Shown here: positions 43,519 to 53,700 of the stretch, piece by piece
Layout of the letters: the number at the start of each line of letters is the position of its first letter
How positions within the stretch are numbered: position 1 is the stretch's first letter
From: Lycocorax pyrrhopterus obiensis
Lineage: Eukaryota > Chordata > Aves > Passeriformes > Paradisaeidae
Assembly (NCBI GenBank): GCA_014706295.1
Contig: JACSVZ010000006.1
Location: forward strand, 25,664,629 to 25,728,628
DNA length: 64,000 bases
Direction: 5' to 3'
Translations under genes and position numbers: made by a program
The notes under the pieces: generated by a model
What the model saw: the letters and a program-made list of their open reading frames with translations, nothing else
Databases searched by the model: none
Told to the model about the DNA's origin: nothing

Positions 43519-43980
43519 CTGGGAGCAGCGGGCGGGCGGGCGGCCGGGGCGGGCAGGGACGGGGAGAGGAGGGAGGGGAGGCGGGTGCCGCCGGCGAGCG
43601 GGGCAGGCGGCGGCGGCGGCGGCGGGGAGCGCGGCCGGCACCGAGCGCCTCGGGGGCGGCGGGCGCGCGCGCGCGTGCCTGCGCGTGCCGGGGCGCGGGC
43701 GCGGGGCTGCCCCGCGGGGCGCGGAGGGCGCGGGGTCCCCGCCCGCGGCGGCGCCGGCACCGGCCCGGGGCGGCTTCCGCGGCCTGGGAGCCCCGAGCGG
43801 GCGGGCGCGGCAGCGTCGCCGGTGCGCGAACGAGAAACGGAGCGAAAAGCGCTCCCCAGAACGGTACGGCACATTTTCCGTGGCCCCCCCTCCTCGGCCT
43901 CTCAGTCGCCTCTGGTCAAGTGTGTGTTTGCCAGGGTACAGCCCCAGCAGCCGCGCCGCGCTCCCCCGGACTGCGGCGGG
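43519..43980 (-). other. GABRA2: Probable non-coding first exon(s) of GABRA2
   Basis: The first coding exon starts with only 18 UTR bases after a splice acceptor, so at least one upstream non-coding exon must exist. The best donor in the CpG island is GCTGCTCCCAG|GTAGGG, which ends the exon at 43519. The 5' end is not visible. I placed the upper bound just downstream of the two CCAAT boxes, where initiation is likely. Boundaries are inference. Confidence 0.45.
43606..43626 (+). repeat. (GGC)7 trinucleotide run in the CpG island
   Basis: GGC units run uninterrupted, and in the likely non-coding first exon or promoter of GABRA2 they would read GCC. A possible length-variable element. Confidence 0.85.
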
Positions 43981-44080
43981 AGCGGGGAGCCGCCAGCCCC
44001 GGCTCCCACCCCGCTCCCCGGCTGCCTCATTAACATTCCCTTCCCCACTTGCCCATTGGCACAGTCTAATTGGAATGCAG

Positions 44081-44705
44081 AGAGAAGAAAAGTCTATCAT
44101 TTAAAGTGAGCTCAGGATGCAAGCAGACAAGGAAACAAACCTCGCTCTTTTTTTTCCCCTCAAATTGCATTACTTTCTGTTGTATTGTGTTTTAAAGCAC
44201 GTTGCCCTCCTTTCGTATATGCAGTCCTGCTCTGGTAGTAACTGGATCGCTGCTAGGATTCATTCCCATTGATTTCAGGTTTTGCAGTACAAGTAGAACA
44301 GGACAGGCTTGATAATTAAAGATAAGGGTTTATATTTAGTGTACCCTCATTTTGCATTGTTAACTCGGAAATAATTAAGTAACGCTGGCAATAATATTTC
44401 AGCTTTTTTTTTTCCTTTTTAAACCAATCCTCGTCTATCTCCTTTCCTTTCAATCTCTTAACTGCCCAAAGCACCGTCTCAATTATCCTCTCTTAATGTC
44501 ACTGGCCCGCTTAGTCTGTTTAACTGAAATTATTCTGATGAAGTTTGGTTCTGAACCAATATTAGTTCCAAAATGAACATGTGAAATAGGATGCACAGAC
44601 ATGGAAGGGGGGGCCGGGGGGGGGGGGGGGCGGGGGCAGGCGAGGGGGAGGGAAAAGGGAGGGAAGGAGAAAGAAGCAGGGGAAAAAAAAAGAAGAAAAA
44701 ATTTC
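44081..44705 (-). other. Region between the GABRA2 promoter and a candidate upstream gene
   Basis: This is mostly AT-rich sequence with a dense purine/G tract at 44607-44660. If the candidate exon at 44706-44974 is real, its 3' UTR lies here on the minus strand. I found no canonical AATAAA on that strand, only weak variants. Confidence 0.5.
44607..44660 (+). repeat. Poly-G and G-rich purine tract, potential G-quadruplex
   Basis: A G7 run, CC, then 15 uninterrupted G (44616-44630), then CGGGGGCAGG and further GGG/AAGG repeats. Several G-runs of three or more close together fit the quadruplex pattern. Its C-rich complement lies on the GABRA2 sense strand about 550 bases upstream of the CCAAT boxes. 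Confidence 0.8.
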
Positions 44706-44974
44706 TTAAGTTGCCAGTAGAAATGGGGTGTTCCTGCTTCCTAATTGTTGCAGCTTGCAATTAGGGGTGTCCTTGTTTTCCTTCTCCTTTAGTGGTTTAA
44801 TGACTCCACAGTAGAGGATGAGAAGCAAAAGAAGGAAGAAAAACACTTGGGCTATCAAGACAATTTGTTCCTTCCAAGTTTGAGATGTTTCATAACTTGG
44901 AGTAAGACTGGGAGGAGAGAGGGAATAAGCTGAATGGCTTTGTTTTAGAATAACCAGTGAAATGACAGCCCGAA
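44706..44974 (-). CDS. Candidate terminal exon of an unrecognised single-pass membrane protein
   Basis: I do not recognise the product. The minus strand shows a very strong 3' splice site, TCTTTGTCATTTTCCACAG at 44975. After it, one reading frame (needing one base from an upstream exon) stays open for 88 codons to TAA at 44708-44706. The sequence starts R-A-V-I-S-L-V-I-L-K, has a serine/proline-rich stalk, then W-K-E-Q. Next comes a 22-residue hydrophobic stretch, I-V-L-I-A-Q-V-F-F-F-L-L-L-L-L-I-L-Y-C-G-V-I. It ends with a basic stop-transfer K-P-L-K-E-K-E-N-K and a short tail. That is the layout of the C-terminus of a type I membrane protein. No ATG lies in frame, so it cannot stand alone. 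The splice phase does not join directly to the GAG donor of the candidate exon at 46724. It could be a chance frame. Confidence 0.4.
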
Positions 44975-46723
44975 CTGTGGAAAATGACAAAGATAAGGAC
45001 ACAGGAGCAAAAACTGAAATCTGAAAAACGTGCGTTCAGCAGCCATCTAACCCTGGCTGTGTCTAAGGTACAAGGCCCTCATCTTTCCCTGTCCAGATGT
45101 GAAAATGTGCTCTGTTCATTGTCAGTTAGGTATCTATGGTCAATCAAAAGTCTTCTTTGGATCTGCTTGCAAGTCCCACACATGAGGATTTAACAACTGA
45201 TACTAGATGCAGAATCAACCCTCACAGTAAACTAGTTTTAACTACTTGTCCTAAGAAAAAGTGACTTCACGAATATCAAAATGGAGGAAAAAAAGAATCA
45301 CTGAAAGTGAAGTCTTCATGATTTGTTCTTAAATGAAACATGTTATATGATCAAAGCAGAATGGTTTTTTCCAGAGGTATTCACAGCATTCCTTCTCAAA
45401 ACACACTTCCAGTAATCATAATACTGAAAATATAATCTAATTTTCATATGTGAGTTGCATCAAAAAATAGAAAACCACATTCATTAAGGAGAGCAGTCTC
45501 AGTGGCTCCTTGTTGCTGTGATAGCAAATTGTCATTCTTCAAAGGCCACATGGGGTAGGTATGTATTCATAATGAGCTTGTGCTCATAGACTTTCCCAAC
45601 AAAAATGTGCTGGGTTTTAGGCTTTAATCACAATTACTACCCGTGGTGTTCTTTGAGATTTACCATAGCTTCATGCACTGAAGTCATGCTTCAGATTTGA
45701 AATTTTAAAATAACCCCTCATTCTCATTTTAAACAAGCTGGACAGCCTGGGGCATCCCAAATCACAGGAAAGCTGAGTACAGGGACAAACTACTGTGGCA
45801 ACATGAAAAATCAGAGGCAATATAATTACTAACAGAGAGAAAGGTTTTTCTGCTAGTCCCACACACTTATAACCTGTGCTGCTGGTGGGCTAGAAAGCAT
45901 TTGGGGAGAAAACTGTGGTATTGCTGGGGTGTTATTGTTTTTTTGGGTTACATGCAAGCATAGCTCACAAATGCTAGATATGTTTGCTCTAGTTGGTTAG
46001 AAAAAGTGTGCTTGAGCCCCTTCAGGTGCACAGTCAGCAGGGAACCCTTCTTCCCTTCTGCATTATTATTTGTGGTATGGTATTGAATGCTGTCATTCAT
46101 TATTGAATTTCAATTAACTCTAAGTGATATGCGGCATCTAACGCGTCACGTGGGTTTGTGAGACTCTCCTGAGTCCTGATGCAAGCACCCTGGAAGGTGG
46201 GGAGTCATGCCCTTGGTTTGAATAGGACTTGAAATAGTCCATAGAAAGGCAGCAGGTCTACAAATTGTTTCTTTCAAAGTATTAATAAAATATTTTACTT
46301 AAAAGGTTTTATTTCTTTTGTGCTATATTTGCTGCAATGTATAAATAGAATTCAATCCCTATTTTGGTATTTTAAAAATCTTAAAAACAAACAAAGGACC
46401 TTACAATCCTATTATTCCCCCTTGCCAAGGATCTCAAAACTCTGCACAGGCTGATAAACGATGTTTCAGAATTCTTTTGTGAGATTGGAATGACTTCCTC
46501 TGTGAGCACAAATTGAATAGCAGGGTAGGTATGTGACATTTCATAAGCACTTCTTACAGTTTAGAGGTAATAGAAACACAGGAGAGGTTAAGCCAAGGCT
46601 AGTCATTATCCAGACTGCAAAACACTAGATTGAATGCTTCCTTTAAAATTGTGCTTAAAAGAATCATTTATATGACAAAGTTACACCATCCTTCAGGCAA
46701 AATAAATTACTCAAAAACAATAC
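44975..46723 (-). other. Candidate intron between two putative exons, contents unassigned
   Basis: If the flanking candidate exons belong together, this is intronic but must hide at least one more exon, or use an alternative donor, to bring phase 0 to phase 1. A weak 31-codon candidate is at 46405-46497. No repeat family or RNA gene was seen. Confidence 0.3.
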
Positions 46724-46940
46724 CTCCGATTTGTAGCCGCTAGGGAGGTGGCAGTAATCATTTTCTGTCATGGACATAATCAAGTAATGCAAAACAGAAC
46801 TTAACACATCATTCTGATCTGGGGTACATTCTGCAGTATGACATTTCCAGAAAAATTTTGGCAGATTGAGGTAATCAGCATTACTTAATACTGCTTGAGA
46901 ATAATCCCCACCCTTATATCTAGGCCAGCAGCACTCTGAG
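46724..46940 (-). CDS. Candidate internal exon encoding a cysteine-rich extracellular segment
   Basis: I do not recognise the product. On the minus strand there is a good acceptor, TTATTGTTTATATCCTTACAG, just upstream of 46940. A GAG|GTATTG donor follows at 46724. Between them lie 217 bases open in one frame for 72 full codons. The segment starts S-E-C-C-W-P-R-Y-K-G-G-D-Y-S-Q, continues N-A-D-Y-L-N-L-P-K-F-F-W-K-C-H-T-A-E-C-T-P, and ends E-N-D-Y-C-H-L-P-S-G-Y-K-S-E. It has five cysteines and balanced amino-acid use, unlike the low-complexity chance frames nearby, which suggests a disulphide-bonded secreted or extracellular domain. Entry phase is 2 and exit phase is 0. The frame also stays open upstream of the acceptor (to 47104), so the exon start rests on the splice signal. 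It lies on the same strand as GABRA2. It may be linked to the membrane-anchor exon at 44706-44974. Confidence 0.4.
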
Positions 46941-49900
46941 CTGTAAGGATATAAACAATAATCATTGCAGTTCAATGAAATGATGCATACGTGTGAAAAT
47001 TGAAGTGATACATCAGAAATTTTTGTATGTGATAAGCAGTGGATTTTTTTAGTATAAATTATGCTTTTTAAAAATGTTTTTATCTCTAAAAAGGCATAAA
47101 ACATATTTGAATATTATATTAATTTTTGATAGACTGTTTTATCCTTTAAAAATTTCTCTTTATATTAATTAAATAGTTAAATATAAGTTCAAGTGTTTGA
47201 GATATGTATCCAAGATATAATTTCTGTGTAATTTTAAACATGTATGTTGTCCTCTTTCTGTAAATAATGATGAAAAAAAACGTTGAAGGGGGAATTCGTT
47301 TTTGACCTAGTCAGTCCCTAGACTGGCTCATTATGTAGGTACATGACTGCTGGTCTAAGAAAAAGGAAGGAAGAAGCTGGCTTTTTACAGGAACCCCATC
47401 GGATGATGGAAATCAGATTTCTGTAAAAAGAGAAGACTCAGGTGTCTAAAACTCCTCCTCCTCATGCAAAATTGCAGCCCAAATTTCTCAGAGAGTTGAA
47501 ATTATTTTAAGATGCACCACCCAACACTAGATGCTAGTGTAACAAGAAAGCAAGAAAAATCTTACAACTTTATGCAGTACCCACTGTTGTAAGGGTCTGA
47601 GCAATGTAAGGGTCTGAGCAAATCTTAGAGTTTTCAATCTGTGACGCTTACAGATTGGGAAGAGTTGATGTGCTTGCTCAAAAGCTCTAGCTATCATACA
47701 GTCTTCCTGATGGAAGAGCAAAAGCAAAGGGCTAGTGCCAGCTTTATTTCAGCTGTGTGTAATCGGCTTTAAGTTACTTTCCAGTGTGCACTGAGAAGTT
47801 CAGCAGAACAGGAAATTGAAATGAGTTTTCCCACCTTAAATATTGATGAATGTTTCTTCTTTCCCAGGATTATACTTCTCCCAGATCTGAACCTTAAATA
47901 CCTCATGAGGATTTTTAGTTTTCTCCAAGCATGCAGATATCTGCAGAAGGAGTGAGCAGAGTGTCTTTGCTGTCTATCAGGAGTAGGGAAACTTTCATCA
48001 TCCTTTTAGAGTAGATCTTCCTTGGCGGGAGAAATGTAAGACAAGTGACAGAGGGCAATACAACACGTTCACCAGCTGGGACAGGAAAGCTCAGGTAAAT
48101 AGAACTGGCTAATCACTCTTGGTCTGAGTTGAGAGGGAGATCTGCTTTTATAGAAGCAACAGTTTTCTTCGTCTGCAAATCCCTGTTTTCTGTTTTATAG
48201 CTGTGGCTAAAATGAGTTTACAGCAAAATGAGACCTTTGCTGGAGTAGACAAGACAGAATGCTGAAAATGAAAATATATGTTAAATTGGTCTATAAATAT
48301 AATTACTTTTGTGTTATTTATATAAATACAGTTTATCTTGCAGCTGTTCACTCAAGTAGTCCTTGGACTCTGAAGATGTTTTTAATGTAAAGCAACACAG
48401 ATCTGTGATGTTTCACGTTTCAAGTGTGCAGTTTGGGGCAAGTAGAGCTTGTTTATTAGAAAGTTAGAAATATACTTAATTTCTAAAAATCAGAGTTACA
48501 ACATAGAACTACTTTTAGTTTCATTTTGTTTGAATATATTTTGAAGCTCAAAATCAAATCCGTTTCTACTTCTACAATGAAACTGATATTCAGAGAAAAT
48601 TGTACAGACATAGAGCCAGTTCTGATCAACACTTTTTCTAGGAATACAAAGAAAGGAAAGACACTAGACTTCTGCCACTTTATGCGGCCTACAAAATTGC
48701 CGTGTGCTGACTTTGCAGCCTGGTGATACAAGGAATCATTTGTCAACGGTAATCTTTGTTTCTGCAAAGGCCTCGTCTCCCCTTGTCACTTGCAGATACT
48801 GGCCATCCTACGTAATGTTTGATGCACACGAATTTGTCAGTGGCCACAGGATCTGCCTAAGCCTCAGGGCCTCAGAAAACCTCTTAGAGAATGTGCTTCT
48901 GCACATCTCTTTTCCCCACCATAATGCAGGCTGCAGGCAGATGACACAATTGAGCAGTGACATTTCTATGTTTAAAATATTTATTTAATTACTTAAATTC
49001 TGCTTCTGGAGATTCAGTAATATGAAAGATCAGTAAAAACAAGCAGAAAGCTAAACGGAGTATAGTATGACAAAGGGATTAAGGAGGGATGAACTTTTCA
49101 GACAAACTGGTTCAAAAAGTACTGTCTTTTGTAAACAAGTACAAGTCTCTAGAACAGAAAGCACAATACAGACCTTCAGATTGCCTGAAAATTGCTGCAA
49201 TTGGCTGTTCTGGCAGTGCCAGTTTTTGAGCAGAAAATAATCATGGGGTGTTTATTCCTACTAAGAGTGCATTCAAATTTTAAATTTAAAAAAATGGATG
49301 CTTTTCTAAATTCCTTATAAAAAATATTTCATCCTTTGGCCTCATTTCAGTGCTGCTCAAAAAAATGGCCAGAATTCAGTTAGCAGTCTGTTCAATAACT
49401 GCTCCTAGTCAGGAAAGCTTTTGTTGCTGATCCAAGACTACATTATCTTGGGTGGCAAAAAGTTTGCATTTTAAAAATCATTCTGCCTCCCAGGACTTCA
49501 AAGAGTTTCCTCCTGTCTTTGACTAATGTTAGCTAAAACACACACAAAGGTGTTCTTCTATCACTAACAACAAATAATCCAAAGACAGTTCTAACACGAA
49601 ATGTCTTGCCTAGTTTCAACAAGAACAACAACAACAGAAAAATTACATCACTCCATACTTGAGTTAACACAAATGTAGCTTCTTCATCCATAGAGTCTAG
49701 GAGGAAAAGTGTTGTGCTATGTCCCATGTTTTTTAGAAAAAAACATAAACCACATAATTGCTTGAGGGGTGTAGCTGTAGTTTATAACAGTCTGCTCACA
49801 TTTTGCAGAAGCATGGAGCTATATATAAATATATCTGGATTAATTAACAGTCGTTACAGTATTTTTATGCATTTAAAAGAAGAATTTAGCTTTTCAGCAC

Positions 49901-52900
49901 ACTGCAGCTGACATATTATGCAGGATGACAATTAAATCATAGTAAAGACAATGGCATAAACAAACTGCTGGATTTCAGTGCCTGTTCTATGTATTGCTGT
50001 TTCCTAAGTCCCCCCTTCCTACACCGACAGACAGAGACATCAGGAAGCTTCCAAGCTGGGCAGATGAGAACCACCCCAGGTCCTGAGGAGCTGGTTAGAT
50101 GGGTTCTCATCTCAGCCTGCCCTGGTGGAGGAGATTGAATTACCCAATGATTGCTCCTAGCATGCACCTAAGCTGGCAGTATGAACCCTTCCTTCACTCT
50201 TCCATGCTTGAGTGCAAGAGACCTTTATGTGGATGAAGGTTCTCCATCTCATCTCTGCTCGCTTCCAAACATGCAGGTGCCAAGTACAGCCCAGGGCCTG
50301 ACAAAAAGCTTCAGACTTCGGCCGCTGTCAGTACAGCTGCGTTCCATTGCTCTGAGAATGCCCCGGGCTAAAATAAATAAATAACCAGATAAACGGATGA
50401 CAGTTCATATAAACAGTCCTGATTTACCTCCCTCTCCTTTCCAGCAATGAATCACCAGTGAAAGAGTGGTGACTCACTAGGGGAATCCAAAACATGCTTT
50501 GTCTTTCATATGTGAGTCTGCAGTAGCCATCCATGCTCCAAAGGGGGAGAAAACTGGGCTGCGTTTTAATATTCGTTTCCACAGAGCTGAGTCAAAACTG
50601 CTTGTAAGTGCCAAGGGATTTTCAAGGAAAAACAGCTGCCCTCATATCTCATGGATGTAGTGAGAATATATAAATAGTTGCACATGGCAGATAGTTTATG
50701 TCAACACAGTATTGTATTTGTGAGCTTCTGGGTACCAACTGCTGGACACAAGAGAGCATCTGCAATAAAAATAATATGCTTCTGTCTACAAAGTAAGCAC
50801 TGTGTTACCCAAAAGCTCTGCATGGTGCTATTCAAGCTTGCCACACAAAAGGGGGTGCCCAGAGTATGAGTTCATTAAACATCACCAAGATTATTTTAGA
50901 AGAGAGAGCTTGTTATGTCCTTTTTAATTGATTCTGTGGTACCTGGCTTTGTGCTCTGAGCTCATTCTGTTCTCTGTTGTCTCTCTAACAACCTGGACAG
51001 GTTCTCACCTTGGCCTGGCCAGTCCCTGGCATGGGCAGACAAAGTTGCATGCCACATTTTGGGAACATGGCAACAGGCCCCACTTCCCTGTTTGAGTTTC
51101 CTTTTTCTCTCCGCACAATTTTCCCACTGTGCTTCCTGGCTTCAGAGGCTTCATTTGGTGCATTGCAAGTCCCCTTTTCCTGGGAAGCCCTAAGGGATGC
51201 TGTGGCTTGCACAGGGACAGCTCCTTCCCCACCCTACCTGGACCACATTTGATGAAGGAAGCTTTCAGCTAACCCCAAATTGCCACTGCGTTGAAAAGCA
51301 GGCATGAACATGGCCAGGTGTCGCAAACACGCTTGTTAGCTGGGGCAAGATCCTCCCCAGCGCTGACTCTCCCTAAGCGCCTCCATCTGTTGTCACAAAC
51401 ACCAGAGGCAGAGGAGCAGGGGTCTGGGATGCAAGAGATTCAAGAGGCATGGAAGAAAAAGGTCTTTTTTTAGTCTAATTTTCCAAGTCACACAGCTTAA
51501 ACTTCCAACTTTACACTCCTCACAGAATTCCCACTCCTCTCTTTTGCTTCCCGTTTACCACAGGCAACAGTTCACCAGGAACCTCATATCGGCATATCCT
51601 TGACTGTGTATTTTTTGAATTATGTATTTGCCAAACAGGATTATTTCCTCAAAAAAAAAATGTGGGTGTCTGTTACAATTCCCAATCAATTTCTTTTCAA
51701 GGAAAAAAAACTGTAGCTGAATGGAGTCCTATTTAGTTCTTGAAATTTTAAAGGACAAGCAGGAAGTTCTGTTTGTTTAAGGACCTTTCTATTGCTCTGA
51801 ACCTAAAGCCTACCTTAAAATCTGTAGCTACCTAAGAGATCAGTCTACCAAAAACCACCAACAGCTTACATTCAAGAAATTGAAGAAAACATGCAAATAG
51901 TCTTTGTGCACTGTTTATATTAGAGATGTACCTGCAGCCCAATTTGGCAGACTTGTAGCTTTCACATACTTTCATTGGAGTAGTCTGGATTGCAGAGAAC
52001 GTCTTTCTTCTCTGGTTTTTTGTTAGTCAATCCAGTCCCTCATGAGTATATTCAGGCAATGGGGGATATTAATTTTTTTTCTGCACAGCAGCAGGTCTAT
52101 GTTTAATTCAGTATAAACACAGTGTTTCCTCTAATTAATTCTTATTATGCATTTAAAAAAAAATCAAATGTAGCAAGCTATTCAAAGAGACTATAAAGAT
52201 TTTTTTTATTCAAATACATCTTTCTTATCTAATCATCTTTCTTTTTCAGGGTGATTTTCTTCTCAGCTTCCTGCATTTTCTACCAGCCTGTTCCATTTTA
52301 AGAAAAATATCACAGGCTTCAAGTTGCTCCTGTGCTACATCATCTAAACACTGGGAAAATTACTATTTCAAAGTTAATTGTTATTACTTTTAATTTTGTG
52401 AACATTATTTTAAATGTAAAATGAGTCTTTGGTATTCCATCCCTTAAAGTGGAAAAAAGTTTTGGCAATGAAGAATTTTGTATTTTATTAATACACCAGC
52501 AGCATTGAGAACAACTCTCAAAAAATATAAACAGTGCTTGTAAAGGCATGTAAGTCTTCTCAAATGACACAATATGGTTTTATTTGGCTGAAAATGAAAG
52601 AGTAAATTTAAGTTGATCCTGAATACTATTCAAACATATTATTTAAACAAAGACTGCTTGTTTGCAGTTTTCATTACTATGTATGTTTTGTACTTCAACT
52701 CTGTCAAAGTGCACTTTGTAAAACATTAATCATATGCAACCAGTTGCATATTGTTGCTGTGTTTCCTCAAGTTTTTATGTATCTCTGCATTCCAGTCACC
52801 TGGCAAACCAAGCTGTAGTGTTAAAACCTCAACCAACTCCCATGATTTCCACAGGGCCCATAATTCTTTCCAAGGGTTTTCACTTCAGAGACTGATTTGA

Positions 52901-53700
52901 AGGTGAGTTCTTTGGATATATTTCACAGAAGAATGGCAGGGACTGGCACATTATTCCACCCAAATACCGGTGTTTGAGTGAGAGCATCTGTAAACTGCAA
53001 TTTTTGGGAAAGAAATGTGAAGAAGCTTCAAAGCGGCTCAGATTTTGTTAACAGTGTGTAATTTGGCAATAGGAGCAACAAAAGTTGCTCAATAACATTT
53101 GCACTTTTGAGATGGCAGGGTGAACACTTAATGGTAGGTAACTCCGTGGTTTTAGTGCTATTAACCCAGATTTGTCTGCAGGTTGCTCTGTACTGGTTGT
53201 ATCAGGATGAGTCCCCCTAAAAACTTTATGATTTTCATACAGTATTTATGAAACATATTTAAGATCTGAAGTTTTGCATATGCTCCACAATCACTTTTCT
53301 GTACCTGTTATCTGATGGACTGAGGATACAGAGGAAAATTAACACATTATCAACTAAAAAAATGGAATTTTCTGCATATATTGGTTTTGGAATAATCCTG
53401 AAGTATTATAAGATCATGGAAGGACTATTAACATAATATATTTATACAAGGACAATGTATATTTAATCAGTACTTAATGGTGATATAATAATAGGTTTCC
53501 CCATAGAGAATGACAATATGATTTTCATCTTCCTGAATTAATAATCTTGCAGAATACTGAAGACCATTTTTACATTTCACTCACATGCAGAAAGAAGAAA
53601 TCTTTTACTGAGCAAGTAAGGAAATCTCTAAAGCAAATCAAAGATGTGGGCAGTGAGCACAGAGAACTAATTAACTCAAGGCGAGTAACCCAGGAAAATT
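46941..53700. other. Unassigned upstream region, first part
   Basis: No recognised gene. Small items include a perfect 17-bp tandem duplication at 47588-47621 and a possible minus-strand exon at 48485-48637 (strong acceptor, no matching donor). A slightly GC-richer stretch lies at 50985-51260, where frames are open on both strands but show no family features. I see no LTR or CR1 in this part. Confidence 0.5.
47588..47621 (+). repeat. 17-bp perfect tandem duplication
   Basis: The unit TGTAAGGGTCTGAGCAA occurs twice in a row. It is probably a simple replication slippage event. Confidence 0.9.

Larger units (their letters stand above)
43230..44080 (-). promoter_or_regulatory. CpG island promoter of GABRA2 with two CCAAT boxes
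   Basis: About 800 bases are extremely rich in G+C and in CpG, in sharp contrast to AT-rich flanks. No CpG-dense stretch like this occurs elsewhere in the window. At its upstream edge (relative to GABRA2) are two ATTGG sites, which read as CCAAT on the minus strand (44055-44059 and 44069-44073). They are properly placed to drive leftward transcription through NF-Y-type factors. No convincing TATA box is seen, which is usual for this promoter class. The long open frames on both strands here (up to 298 codons) are low-complexity by-products of GC-rich sequence, which contains few stop codons. Confidence 0.85.

Noticed and set aside
43213..44109. 298-codon plus-strand frame and 267-codon minus-strand frame across 43.2-44.1 kb
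   Set aside because: Both lie in the CpG island. They are Gly/Ala/Arg/Pro low-complexity frames that exist because GC-rich DNA has few stop codons. All six frames show the same effect, and there are no splice signals or domains.
45671..45862. Possible minus-strand exon after TTTTTCATGTTGCCACAG
   Set aside because: The phase needed does not match the neighbouring candidate exons, there is no donor, and a phase-0 entry reads a stop at once.
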